From positions 1-35,514 of the forward strand of contig NZ_BBAG01000035.1 in the NCBI RefSeq assembly GCF_001311135.1: DNA of 35,514 nt, in the 5' to 3' direction. Of this stretch, positions 17,482 through 26,031 are shown in pieces. Within the stretch, counting starts at the first letter, position 1. Every line of letters starts with the position of its first letter. Source of the DNA: Secundilactobacillus paracollinoides DSM 15502 = JCM 11969 (GTDB lineage: Bacteria > Bacillota > Bacilli > Lactobacillales > Lactobacillaceae). A program made the position numbers and the translations under genes. The notes under the pieces were generated by a model. That model searched no databases and had not been told where the DNA came from. It saw only the letters and a program-made list of their open reading frames with translations.

Positions 17482-19449
17482 ATGCAAGTCTTCGCGACAC
17501 CTAAATTAAAGCACGTCGACATTACGTCTGATTTTTGGAAACGCTATCGCGAGCTGGTTGTTAAAGAGGTCCTGCCTTATCAATGGCAGGTCATGAATGA
17601 TGAAGCTGATATTGCGATTGCTGATGATCCGCAAAATAACGGTCAGGATAAGAATAGTCACGCCGTTGCGAATCTCAAGATTGCGGCCGGCGAAATGGCA
17701 GGCCATCATTACGGGTTCCCATTTCAAGATACTGACGTCTACAAATGGTTGGAAGCTGCAGCGTACTCATTTAGCTATCAGCCGAATGCTGATTTGAAAA
17801 CGATCACTGACAATCTCATTGAGTTGATCGCCAAAGCACAAGATGAGGACGGCTACCTGTCAACGTATTTCCAAATCGACGCGCCAGAGCGGAAGTTTAA
17901 GCGACTTCAACAGTCACATGAACTCTATACAATGGGCCACTATATTGAAGCCGGTGTTGCGTACTACCAAGCCACTGGTAACCAAAAAGCCTTGGATATT
18001 GCTACCCGAATGGCTGACTGCATCGACCGTAACTTTGGCCTAGAAGAAGGCAAGATTCCGGGTTACGATGGTCATCCCGAAATTGAATTGGCGTTGGCAC
18101 GATTATATGAAGCAACTGACGACCAGAAGTATCTTGATCTGGCCCACTATTTCTTGAACCAGCGTGGGCAAGACCCAGCGTTCTTCGAAAAACAAATTGC
18201 GCTTGATGGCGACAGTGTTGACCGCGACCTGATACCTGGGATGCGTGATTTTACCCGTGAATACTACTTGGCCGGTGAGCCAATTGCGGATCAAAAGGTC
18301 CCACATGGGCATGCCGTCCGCGTCGTTTACCTTTGCACTGGGATGGCTTACGTTGCTCGCTACACACGAGATGCAGCATTGCTGGCTGCTTGTGACCGGT
18401 TCTGGAATGATATTGTTAAACGACAAATGTACATCACAGGCAACATCGGTCAAACAACAACTGGGGAAGCTGTGACCTATGATTATGATTTGCCAAACGA
18501 TACCGATTACGGCGAGACTTGTGCGTCGGTTGGAATGTCCTTCTTTGCCAAACAAATGTTGAACATTCGGGCAAAGGGTGAGTACGCCGATGTTTTGGAG
18601 AAAGAGCTCTTTAACGGTGCCATCAGTGGAATGGCCCTTGATGGCAAACACTTCTTCTACGTGAACCCGCTTGAGGCTGATCCAGCTGCCAGCAAGGGAA
18701 ATCCTGGTAAGTCGCACGTGTTGACTCACCGCGCCGACTGGTTCGGTTGTGCCTGCTGTCCGGCTAATTTGGCACGGTTGATTACGTCAGTTGATCAATA
18801 CCTGTACACGGTAACGGATGATACGATCCTGTCGCACCAGTTTATTTCTAACGACGCTCAGTTTGAAGACGGCGTTGAACTCAATCAGTCGAATAACTTC
18901 CCGTGGAATGGCGAAATTCATTACGATGTGAAAAATCCAAATGGCAAGTCGTTTAAACTTGGTATTCGAATTCCATCCTGGTCAAAAGAATTTGGCTTGG
19001 AGATCAACGGTGAGGTGAAGACCTTGCCAGTAGAGGATGGGTTTATCTATCTTGATGTGAGTGACAAGACTGTGACGATTGACCTGTCTCTTGATATGCG
19101 GGTGAAGTTTATGCGGGCTAACAACCGTGATAGTGCTGATTTTGGCAAGGTCGCTATCCAACGTGGCCCAATCGTTTACGCGGCTGAACAAGCTGATAAT
19201 AAAGCACCGCTATGGTCTTACGAAGTGGATACCAAGACAAAACCAAGTTATGCCTACAATGCCGATTTGTTGAACGGGGTCGGTGTGGTCAAGGTAAGCG
19301 CGGATAAGGTAGAACTGGATGGTACGGATGCTGATCTGTATACCGAGGATAACGAGCAGGCGAGTGAGCAGGTCGAAATGACCTTGGTGCCTTACTATGC
19401 TTGGGCTAATCGGGAAGATGGGCAGATGCGGGTTTGGTTAAATAAGTAG
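17482..19449 (+). CDS. GH127 beta-L-arabinofuranosidase (HypBA1-like), intracellular
   Basis: 655 residues, cytosolic, no signal peptide. It releases L-arabinose from beta-1,2-linked arabinofuranosyl units such as those on plant hydroxyproline-rich glycoproteins and arabinan branches. The family core (formerly DUF1680) is an alpha/alpha barrel followed by beta domains. Landmarks match the zinc-dependent cysteine-nucleophile site of HypBA1: acid/base Glu329 in GEAVTYDYDLPND, zinc ligands Glu345 and Cys347 in GETCASVG, and Cys425-Cys426 in CACCPANLAR, of which one is the nucleophile. The start has AGAGGGA about 10 nt upstream. Its upstream partner is a GPH symporter. It is intact. Confidence 0.92.
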   Translation: MQVFATPKLKHVDITSDFWKRYRELVVKEVLPYQWQVMNDEADIAIADDPQNNGQDKNSHAVANLKIAAGEMAGHHYGFPFQDTDVYKWLEAAAYSFSYQPNADLKTITDNLIELIAKAQDEDGYLSTYFQIDAPERKFKRLQQSHELYTMGHYIEAGVAYYQATGNQKALDIATRMADCIDRNFGLEEGKIPGYDGHPEIELALARLYEATDDQKYLDLAHYFLNQRGQDPAFFEKQIALDGDSVDRDLIPGMRDFTREYYLAGEPIADQKVPHGHAVRVVYLCTGMAYVARYTRDAALLAACDRFWNDIVKRQMYITGNIGQTTTGEAVTYDYDLPNDTDYGETCASVGMSFFAKQMLNIRAKGEYADVLEKELFNGAISGMALDGKHFFYVNPLEADPAASKGNPGKSHVLTHRADWFGCACCPANLARLITSVDQYLYTVTDDTILSHQFISNDAQFEDGVELNQSNNFPWNGEIHYDVKNPNGKSFKLGIRIPSWSKEFGLEINGEVKTLPVEDGFIYLDVSDKTVTIDLSLDMRVKFMRANNRDSADFGKVAIQRGPIVYAAEQADNKAPLWSYEVDTKTKPSYAYNADLLNGVGVVKVSADKVELDGTDADLYTEDNEQASEQVEMTLVPYYAWANREDGQMRVWLNK

Positions 19450-19525
19450 CGCGTGGAAGGAGGCAGTCTCGCCTCCTGAAACGCGTTTCGGCAATGTGAG
19501 ATTAGAACACGTCGCCATGACTGTT
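19447..19525 (+). repeat. Minimal member of the hairpin repeat family; probable GH127 terminator
   Basis: CGCGT-GGA-AGGAGGC pairs with GCCTCCT-GAA-ACGCG around a short loop (19450-19485). The right flank ACGCGTTTCGGCAATGTGA and ACACGTCGCC equals the tail of the long copies at 24220 and 29222. The 25-bp inner stem of the long copies is absent, so this is either the bare frame or an internally deleted copy. It begins directly at the GH127 stop. Confidence 0.65.
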
Positions 19526-19636
19526 TACAAGCGAGAGCCACAATTCCAGACCCTAGTATTATTTTTAGTGTTGGTTTTGAAAGTAGAAAGCTTTCGTTAA
19601 AAAACAGTCTTTAGCATGTAGTAATATGTTAATGAA

Positions 19637-19690
19637 ACAAAGAGACCCCTCGGAATTTTTGATTTAAAATCCGAAGGGTCTCTTTGTAGT
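19637..19690 (-). terminator. Terminator after the DUF2798-like gene
   Basis: ACAAAGAGACCC-TCGGA and TCCGA-GGGTCTCTTTGT pair around an AT-rich loop; it can act in both directions. Confidence 0.8.
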
Positions 19691-19699
19691 TTAAAAATA

Positions 19700-20197
19700 T
19701 CAATCAACGTCCTCACGCGGCACTTCCGCTTCCCTTGCATCACTGCCACCCTGCACCTTCCCAAGCACAGTCCGCGCAATCGGTCCAACGATCGCCAACT
19801 GCAGCGGCAATGCAACAATCACGTTAAAGCCCCAAGTATGCAGGTAGTTGATCCAGATATTACCGGCAAAATTATGAGCATGATCAGCAATAGGGACATG
19901 CAGGATACCATCCAAGCACCATCATGACAGAAATGGTGATGCCGATCAGGAACGTGTGGCGTTTCATATAGTCATTAATAATGTAGCGAAATGCTAATTT
20001 TTGGGCAATTGGTCCGACGAACAACAGATCCAGGATAACGGCAACTGCGAGACCACCTGGTATTCAGCGAGGACATCTACGGCGTATGTGCCCGCAAAAC
20101 CCTGGGCAAGGGCAACATTATAGGCGACCATTCCAAAAACCATCAGACCGGCCATCATTGCGGTAAATAGTAGTTCTTCTTTTAAATTTCTTGGCAT
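19700..20197 (-). pseudogene. DUF2798-like four-helix membrane protein, two frameshifts as read
   Basis: The product is a small integral membrane protein. Segment 1 (20197 to about 20060) reads MPRNLKEELLFTAMMAGLMV and on to VDVLAEY. Segment 2, in the -1 frame, reads GGLAVAVILDLLFVGPIAQK to TISVMMVLG. Segment 3 returns to the first frame at about 19915 and reads DGILHVPIADHAHNFAGNIW to the end, with a second copy of the VGPIA motif (AIVGPIAR). The two VGPIA repeats fit the duplicated DUF2798 unit. One base is missing near 20054-20060 and a compensating change lies near 19913; net length is 165 residues. AAAGGGAG precedes the ATG. Function is unknown; relatives are described only as membrane proteins. 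Confidence 0.7.
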
Positions 20198-20489
20198 TGT
20201 GTATCTCCCTTTTAGTCATAGTTTTAAATCACAATGTTGGTTAGTATATCGAATTTGATAGGGGCTTCATAAGTTACATTTTAATGACAAAATATAAAAC
20301 TATTTCATTATTAATCAATTGATAAACGGCAAATCCCTTTTAAATCAGTGTTCAAAAACGATTAAAAAGGGGGTCATAAATTGACTGACTGCACCATTAT
20401 ATTACGTTTGTGTTTTATAGTTTCTTCCTATTTATTCTTGCTGGGCAACAACGTATACTAAATGGGTAGATTAGTGGGAGACGATTACG
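20198..20489 (+). promoter_or_regulatory. Divergent intergenic region upstream of the TPM genes
   Basis: No gene. TATACT (20454-20459) with a weak TTTATT 17 bp upstream may be the promoter of the first TPM gene, whose GGGAG ribosome site is at 20476-20480. The remainder is AT-rich. Confidence 0.35.
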
Positions 20490-21287
20490 ATGAAAATTAA
20501 AGGAAGACCATTACTGGTGGGGTTGCTGGTGATGGTTGCAATTTTGTTTAGCGGTGGTCGTCCGGCGCTTGCAAAAGTGCAACAGCCCAATCTTGGACCG
20601 TACGTCTATGAAAATGACGACGCGTTGACCACCACCCAGTACGACCACATTATGGCGGTCAATCGAAAATTAAAACAAAAAAAGTATCCGCAAACGATTA
20701 GCCTGTACATTACCGATACCGTTCCCGAGGGGCTAAGCGACAGCTACATGACTAATTCTGGGGCGCCGTTTGGTGAAACCTACGGAACGGAAGTGCTCAG
20801 TGCTTGGCAGAACACCCAAACAAAATCTGACCAGAATGATAACAATAATCAGGCTGCCCAGCTGCAGAGTGAGCAAAGCATCATCATTGTTGGCGTTAAG
20901 GACCACCGCATCGGGTTCGCGCCCAGTCGCGGGACTGAATCTTACTTTACGGATTTTAAGTACTCACAACTCATGTGGGGCTTAAATCGCCAATCGCGGT
21001 CAACGGACCGTAACGTGCAGGTTGCAGCTGCTGTCCAGCTCTTTAACCGGGTAGCTGGTAAAATTAATGCTGACAAAGCGGTTGGCGGCAATAGTTTGAC
21101 CTGGGCGGACTTTCGTTCAGATCTATATGGCTGGTTAATACTGGGTGCTTTTATTATCATTTTGGCCATCATCGGCCGCTACGTTTGGTGCTATCGCGTG
21201 CGTAAAGATTCGTCGACTGACGATTTGGACGAAATGTATGCGGATGGCGTTGCCGACGAGGAAAAAAGCAACAAAAACCATGAATAG
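20490..21287 (+). CDS. TPM-domain membrane-anchored protein, paralogue 1
   Basis: 265 residues. A signal-like N-terminus with an ALA|K site (about 29), an extracytoplasmic TPM-type domain (about 36-200: LGPYVYENDDALTTTQYDHI, then a beta strand SLYITDTVP and SIIIVGVKDHRI), one membrane helix (about 215-235, GWLILGAFIIILAIIGRYVW) and a short acidic cytoplasmic tail. TPM proteins are linked to envelope or photosystem maintenance and some are phosphatases; no specific function can be assigned. It is 42% or so the same by eye as the next gene, with the same order of parts. A terminator separates them. Confidence 0.65.
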   Translation: MKIKGRPLLVGLLVMVAILFSGGRPALAKVQQPNLGPYVYENDDALTTTQYDHIMAVNRKLKQKKYPQTISLYITDTVPEGLSDSYMTNSGAPFGETYGTEVLSAWQNTQTKSDQNDNNNQAAQLQSEQSIIIVGVKDHRIGFAPSRGTESYFTDFKYSQLMWGLNRQSRSTDRNVQVAAAVQLFNRVAGKINADKAVGGNSLTWADFRSDLYGWLILGAFIIILAIIGRYVWCYRVRKDSSTDDLDEMYADGVADEEKSNKNHE

Positions 21288-21293
21288 GTAAAA

Positions 21294-21325
21294 GAGTACG
21301 GTTTACGACAAATCGTGCTTTTTTT
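21294..21325 (+). terminator. Terminator between the two TPM genes
   Basis: GTACG-GTTT and AAAT-CGTGC pair around ACGAC, followed by seven T. The next gene therefore probably has its own promoter; TATACT at 21342-21347 is its likely -10. Confidence 0.7.
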
Positions 21326-21376
21326 GTGCGTCATTTTTCTCTATACTGGACTTGTAAACTAATTGGAGACGATGTT

Positions 21377-22204
21377 ATGAAGATTAAAGGAATCCCATGG
21401 TTGGTAGGGGTATTGGCCATGGTACTGATGATTGTGAGCGGCGAGCAGCACGCTGCTGCAAAGATTCAGGATCAAAACTTAGGGCCGTACATTTATGAGC
21501 AACATGAGGTGCTGACGGAAGCCCAGTATCAAAAAATTATGGCGCTCAATCAGAAAATGAAGCGCGCGAAATTCAAACAGTATTTATGCCTCTACATCGC
21601 TGACCGGATTCCTTCAAACGAGTCGGTGGATGGGGACAATTTGTCCGGTACGCCAAACGGGGCAAGCTATGGCAGCACGATCCTTGATACCTGGAACGAC
21701 CGCGCTACCCGAAAGTGGGATGACGGCTTAGAAGATTACGACGTCAATTACATCAAACGTTATCATATGAGTGCGCAACGCAACATGATGGTCGTCGGGT
21801 TGAAAGACCATCGTATCGCTGTGACCGGTAGTGATATCACTGACGAATACTTTAGCGATATGAAGTTTGACATGATCACTTGGGGACTGAAGAACCAACT
21901 TCAGTCAAACGATGAGGATACGCAGATTGATGCAGTGATGACGGCCTATACGCGGGTCAGCCACAGAATTACGTCGCAAAAGGCCATGAATCATGACAGC
22001 CTGTCGTGGGATGAGTTTCGAGGAGACGTGATCACGGGGATCTTTTTTATCATTATTGGTGGTTTTTTGTTGCTCATTATTATTTTTCTTTGGCACAATC
22101 GCGGTAAGGGCGGCGGTGGCGGCTCGTACGCGGATGGTGAGTTTGATGAAGGCTATGTGCTGGGGATGATGGAAGGCGAGCAGCAGGATAATGATCGGTA
22201 TTAG
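21377..22204 (+). CDS. TPM-domain membrane-anchored protein, paralogue 2
   Basis: 275 residues from ATG 21377 (GGAG at 21365-21368). The open frame extends upstream to 21326, but the promoter and the lack of similarity make that unlikely, and MKIKGIPWLVG matches MKIKGRPLLVG of paralogue 1. Parts are a signal-like segment ending HAAAK, a TPM-type domain (LGPYIYEQHEVLTEAQYQKI; MMVVGLKDHRIAV), a helix (about 222-243, FFIIIGGFLLLIIIFLW), and a tail with a GGGGG linker and an acidic end, ADGEFDEGYVLGMMEGEQ. The Gly-rich, acidic end also occurs in other TPM proteins. The pair looks like a local duplication. Confidence 0.65.
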   Translation: MKIKGIPWLVGVLAMVLMIVSGEQHAAAKIQDQNLGPYIYEQHEVLTEAQYQKIMALNQKMKRAKFKQYLCLYIADRIPSNESVDGDNLSGTPNGASYGSTILDTWNDRATRKWDDGLEDYDVNYIKRYHMSAQRNMMVVGLKDHRIAVTGSDITDEYFSDMKFDMITWGLKNQLQSNDEDTQIDAVMTAYTRVSHRITSQKAMNHDSLSWDEFRGDVITGIFFIIIGGFLLLIIIFLWHNRGKGGGGGSYADGEFDEGYVLGMMEGEQQDNDRY

Positions 22205-22397
22205 GTCGGGTGTGATTTGGCTGGTCTGATGTTGAATATTTTTGATGAAGGCATTGTTTTCTTTGCAACGATTTTTTGGGGGTATTACTTTTGAAACTGG
22301 GTTTGTATAAAGAGCGTTGAACTACTTATTGGGTACTTTGTGGTTGTCGTTCTTTTTGTTTTTTCGGTGGTTTTTGATTGTCTTTCTTGGCATCATG

Positions 22398-22521
22398 GAC
22401 TAAACGAGTTTCGGAAAACAGAAAGCTGCATGTAAGCCGACTCTGACAGAAAGGCCAAGTTCGGGCCTTTCTGTCAGAGTCGGCTTACACTCCGCTTCCT
22501 ACCGTTTTCCTTCACTCTCTG
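22398..22521 (-). repeat. Long intergenic hairpin repeat, copy 2
   Basis: Perfect 25-bp arms at 22432-22456 and 22464-22488 (core GCCGACTCTGACAGAAAGG) with loop AAGTTCG. Flanks GTTTCGGAAAAC and GTTTTCCTTCACTCTCT are those of the family in reverse orientation, so in the canonical direction the loop is CGAACTT. Confidence 0.9.
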
Positions 22522-22569
22522 GTGTTTTACTTGATGCTGTGAGTATAAATTGTGCTTCTAGGCCACCGC

Positions 22570-22692
22570 GACTAAACGAGTTTCGGAAAACTGAGACCGG
22601 CCATGAAAGGGGCGTTAGTGGAAAATCCAAGCCCAGGATTCCCCACTAACGCCCCTTTCATTCTGGTCTCAACCGTTTTCCTTCACTCTCTA
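22570..22692 (-). repeat. Long intergenic hairpin repeat, copy 3
   Basis: The same flanks as copy 2 (ACTAAACGAGTTTCGGAAAAC and CCGTTTTCCTTCACTCTCT), but a different inner stem: GAGACC...ATGAAAGGGGCGTTAGTGG pairs with CCACTAACGCCCCTTTCAT...GGTCTC. The canonical loop is TGGGCTT (+ strand AAGCCCA, 22629-22635). The frame is conserved while the inner stem is replaced. Confidence 0.9.
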
Positions 22693-22774
22693 GGCTTTTT
22701 AATTGAACCCCCACCCAACTCTAGTGTATTCTGTGGTCAACGTAGGCATTCGACACTTGAAAGGGAGTAAGACA

Positions 22775-24106
22775 ATGACAAAATACGATTATGATGTGTT
22801 GTATCTTGGTAGTGGTCACGCAACGTTTGATGGGGCGATTCCTTTAGCTGCCACCGGTGTTAAGGTGGGGGTAATTGAAAGCGGTTTAATTGGTGGCACC
22901 TGTCCGAACCGTGGCTGTAATGCTAAAATCACGCTTGATCAGCCGGTTGTGTTGACCCGTTTAGCTGAGCGCTTAAACGGTGTTGTTAATGGTGACCTGA
23001 CCGTTGACTGGTCCGCAAACGTGGCCAATAAGCAGGCAGTCATTGATGGATTGCCAAAAATGATTGCTGGTTTAATGACGCAATCTGGCATCACGCTGTT
23101 AAATGGCAACGGGGTATTGATCGACAACCACACGATTGAAATTAACGGGCAACAGCGTGTCACTGGCGACAAGATTGTTTTATCGATGGGACAACGACCA
23201 AACCACATTGATGTTCCAGGGACTGAGATCGCACATGACAGCACTGATTTTATGAACCTGAAAGAATTGCCAAAGCACTTGGCCATCCTGGGTTCCGGCT
23301 ACATCAGCATGGAATTTGCGACAATTGCGAACGCTGCCGGCTCCGACGTAACTGTATTAATGCACGGGGACACCGCTTTGCGTCAGTTCTATCAACCATT
23401 TGTTAAACAGGTCGTCGACGATTTGAGTACGCGTGGCGTTCAGTTTGTGCCACAGGCGAACGTAAGCGGCCTTGAAGAAAACGGCGACCAGGTTATTGTG
23501 ACCTATGGCGATGACGAAGCCTTAGCGGTTGATTACGTGTTAGACGCAACCGGCCGGATTCCAAACGTTGAAAATCTCGGCCTGGAGACAGTTGGTGTCG
23601 ACTATACGGAAAAGGGCATCACTGTCAACGATCACTTGCAAACGAGTGTGGACAACATTTATGCCTCGGGCGACGTGATTGATAAAACGCAACCGAAACT
23701 GACGCCAACAGCAATTTTCGAATCCAAGTATTTGTCATCAGTTTTTAAGGGTAAGGAAGTGGGTCCAATTAATTACCCAGTCATTCCCTCAGTTGTCTTT
23801 ACTTCACCAAGGATCTCAAAAGCGGGCGTCACGGTTGAATATGCAGAACAAAAAGACTGCAAGATCGTTCGAAACCATATTGCGGACGATTGGTACCGTC
23901 AAGTGGATAAACAAACCATTGGCGACAGTTTCTTGATGTTTGACGACGACCAAAAATTAGTCGGCGCAACGGAAGTCAGTGAAAAGGCGGATGATGCCAT
24001 TAACACACTCTTGCCAGCACTAGAATTCCATTTGGATGCAAAACAAATAGGCAGAATCGTGCCGTTGTTCCCAAGTATTGGGGCGTCGGCTTGGGAAAAG
24101 TTGTAG
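22775..24106 (+). CDS. FAD-dependent pyridine nucleotide-disulfide oxidoreductase
   Basis: 443 residues, cytosolic flavoenzyme of the glutathione reductase/mercuric reductase group. FAD site VLYLGSGHATFDGA (about 8-21), the redox-active disulfide Cys43-Cys48 in GGTCPNRGCNAK, the NAD(P) site LAILGSGYISMEFA (about 169), and the second FAD motif NIYASGDV are all visible, followed by the dimerisation domain. The C-terminal His-Glu (HPT..E) of true glutathione or lipoyl dehydrogenases is missing: the end reads VPLFPSIGASAWEKL. Substrate is therefore unknown. ATG 22775 is chosen because AAGGGAG lies 7 nt upstream; the frame is open further to 22703 without support. Confidence 0.88.
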   Translation: MTKYDYDVLYLGSGHATFDGAIPLAATGVKVGVIESGLIGGTCPNRGCNAKITLDQPVVLTRLAERLNGVVNGDLTVDWSANVANKQAVIDGLPKMIAGLMTQSGITLLNGNGVLIDNHTIEINGQQRVTGDKIVLSMGQRPNHIDVPGTEIAHDSTDFMNLKELPKHLAILGSGYISMEFATIANAAGSDVTVLMHGDTALRQFYQPFVKQVVDDLSTRGVQFVPQANVSGLEENGDQVIVTYGDDEALAVDYVLDATGRIPNVENLGLETVGVDYTEKGITVNDHLQTSVDNIYASGDVIDKTQPKLTPTAIFESKYLSSVFKGKEVGPINYPVIPSVVFTSPRISKAGVTVEYAEQKDCKIVRNHIADDWYRQVDKQTIGDSFLMFDDDQKLVGATEVSEKADDAINTLLPALEFHLDAKQIGRIVPLFPSIGASAWEKL

Positions 24107-24270
24107 AGAGCGCGGAGCAAGGCGGTTAAGGGGCAGAATGTAACGGACTCTGGCAGAAAAGTCCGGGCCTGACTTTTTTGCCAGAGTCCGTTACATGGCC
24201 GCCCCTCGCCTTGCGGAGCGCGTTTAGGCAATGTGACAGTAAAGCACGTCGCCTAGATCGTTTGTTGATT
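24105..24270 (+). repeat. Long intergenic hairpin repeat, copy 4, with tail
   Basis: AGAGCGCGG starts at the stop of the previous gene. Arms ATGTAACGGACTCTGGCAGA.. and ..TGCCAGAGTCCGTTACAT flank the loop CGGGCCT (24164-24170). Outer arms GGGGC and GCCCC, then AAGGCG and CGCCTT, extend it. The core of about 80 nt equals the reverse complement of 27030-27110. It doubles as the terminator of the oxidoreductase gene. Confidence 0.9.
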
Positions 24271-24486
24271 AAAACAGAAATCCCCGAATCTGGAATTTTT
24301 GCCAGAGTCCGTTACATGGCCGCCCCTCGCCTTGTGGAGCGCGTTAGGCAATGTGACAGTAAAGCACGTCGCCTAGACCGTTTGCGGATTAAAACAGCAA
24401 AGTTTGAGGCTGACTTTTCAACCATAGTCCGTTACACGTTAGCTCCTGTGCCATGTGGCGCGCACGTATCAATGTAACAGCAGAAT
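24271..24486 (+). repeat. Tandem right-half copies of the hairpin repeat (period 121 bp)
   Basis: GCCAGAGTCCGTTACATGGC starts at 24180 (inside copy 4) and again at 24301. The tail CGCGTTTAGGCAATGTGACA with CACGTCGCCTAGA is repeated too. A third, diverged unit starts near 24421 (ATAGTCCGTTACAC). The left half of the hairpin is missing in units 2 and 3. A reading frame of 99 codons over this block is only a by-product of the repeats. Confidence 0.8.
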
Positions 24487-24567
24487 AACTTCACAATTGC
24501 GAGTTTAACGATTGAATGAGAAAAACGCGACCTTAATCATTTACGAAAAAATCGAGTAATAAACCAA

Positions 24568-24607
24568 AAACCAGGACGCCCTCAACCGAGAGCGTCCTGA
24601 TTTTCTA
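24568..24607 (-). terminator. Terminator after the PTS EIIC-like gene
   Basis: On the reverse strand CAGGACGC and GCGTCCTG pair around a 13-nt loop and are followed by GTTTTT. Confidence 0.8.
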
Positions 24608-24662
24608 ATGTTTGGTTGTGTGACACGTACTGAATGAGTTTAAGGTACGCATTACCAATAAG

Positions 24663-25756
24663 TTAAACGATTTCGAGGTGTAGTTGCCGGTCCTTGACCC
24701 AGTGGAAGGCGAGGAGAACACGGTAAACGACCAAGGAGATAATGGCTGGAACGGCAACACCCATGGCAAGGTAGGCGAGGAACATGCCCATGTTGCTTGA
24801 TGCCAAATTAATTGGGGCAATCAGTGAGTTTAAGCCAAGGCCAGCCAATGTATAGGAAACTTTAAAGTGGAAGAACAGCGTTGCAATTGGCGCTGAAACT
24901 GCTGCGGCAATGAATGACGGAATTGCGAGTCTCGGGTTTGCCAACAAGTTTGGAAATTGAACCTTTGGTGTGATGACGCCTTGGGCAATGTTAGCACCAA
25001 GGTTGTTTTGCCGCCATGAGATCACGGTGAACCCGACGAATTGAGCAGTTGTCCCAATCAAAGCGGCGCCTGATGACAATGGGTCCAGCATAACGGCAAC
25101 CGCCAACGCGGCCGACGATGCTGGTGTCATCAAGAAAAGTGACCAGGCTAATGAGACGCAGATTGATCCGATCAATGGGTTTACCTTCATGGATTCTGCA
25201 ATGAAGCACTCAGCCAGTTCAATGCTGGGGTGGTGACACTTGCGAGGGCCAAGCCAGCAATGGAACCGACCAAAGTGGCCGCTAATGGCACCAGCATCAT
25301 GTCCAGAGGTGTTTTCCCAGTGAGGTATTTCCCAACAAGGACGGCAACAAGTCCAGCAGCAACGGCTGAAATGGGTTGACCAGTTGTAAAGATACCAGAT
25401 TGTGCAGCTTCAACCATCTTGTTCCCGGTGGCGGTGGCAGCGTGCATGTTGGCACTAGTGAAGTACACAGCGTTTGCACCAACTGTTGATGAAATCATGG
25501 CGCTAAACATGACCAGCGTGTTTGTTTTAAGTTGTGAAGCAACTGCGGCACCGAAAGCGGGCGCGAGTAACCATTGCGCAATTGAGCCGACCTGATACAG
25601 GGCTGTCCAGTGCACGAAGTTGGCGATCGACTGGGTTAGCAGCCCAATCCCCAACATGACCAGCACGGCGTTTGAGACCCCGGCAGAGACTTTGTAGACG
25701 TAATCCATGACTTATAGTTTTTCGGTATCAGCCGTAGCAGCATTGGCATTACTCAT
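24663..25756 (-). pseudogene. PTS EIIC-like membrane protein (PTS_EIIC_2 type), interrupted as read
   Basis: About ten membrane helices, Gly/Ala-rich. The main frame starts MDYVYKVSAGVSNAVLVMLG (ATG 25708) and breaks after LNWLSASLQ; the other frame continues ESMKVNPLIGSICVSLAWSL to 24663. One missing G (minus strand) near 25196 explains it, and repair gives 348 residues. ATG 25708 has no ribosome site. A strong AAAGGAAG serves an ATG at 25756 that reads MSNANAATADTEKL and meets TAA at 25712-25714, in frame and one codon before ATG 25708. Either this N-terminus is broken by a nonsense change or it is a coupled 14-codon leader. No EIIA, EIIB or other PTS gene is adjacent, and its substrate is unknown. 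Confidence 0.75.
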
Positions 25757-26031
25757 ATGTAAGACTTCCTTTGATATGTATTGAAAAACTAATAAATGAT
25801 AAAATGATTAAAATACTAATATAGTGTTCATTTAATCACCGCTTTGAATTGATGTCAATAGAAAATAACGAATGATTAATTAACTAGAACGTAATTAGTT
25901 TGCCTTTTATGAACCACTTAATGATAGTTTCCTGAATTAATTCGGAAGAAATAACCAACAAATTTGATGTTTTTGTAATTTTTAATCAAATTTTAATTGC
26001 ACACCCTTTCAAAATTAGCTACTATGAAATT
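25757..26031. promoter_or_regulatory. Divergent intergenic region with a + strand promoter
   Basis: AT-rich and without a gene. TTGCAC (25997-26002), 17 bp and TACTAT (26020-26025) form a good + strand promoter that reads into the candidate small RNA at 26032. Confidence 0.5.

Noticed and set aside
24178..24477. Open frame of 99 codons over the half-unit tandem
   Set aside because: Its internal amino-acid repetition is created by the 121-bp DNA repeat; no start signal.
22398..24486. CRISPR array
   Set aside because: The repeats are palindromic, of about 120 bp, on both orientations and at separated loci; there are no regular spacers and no cas genes.
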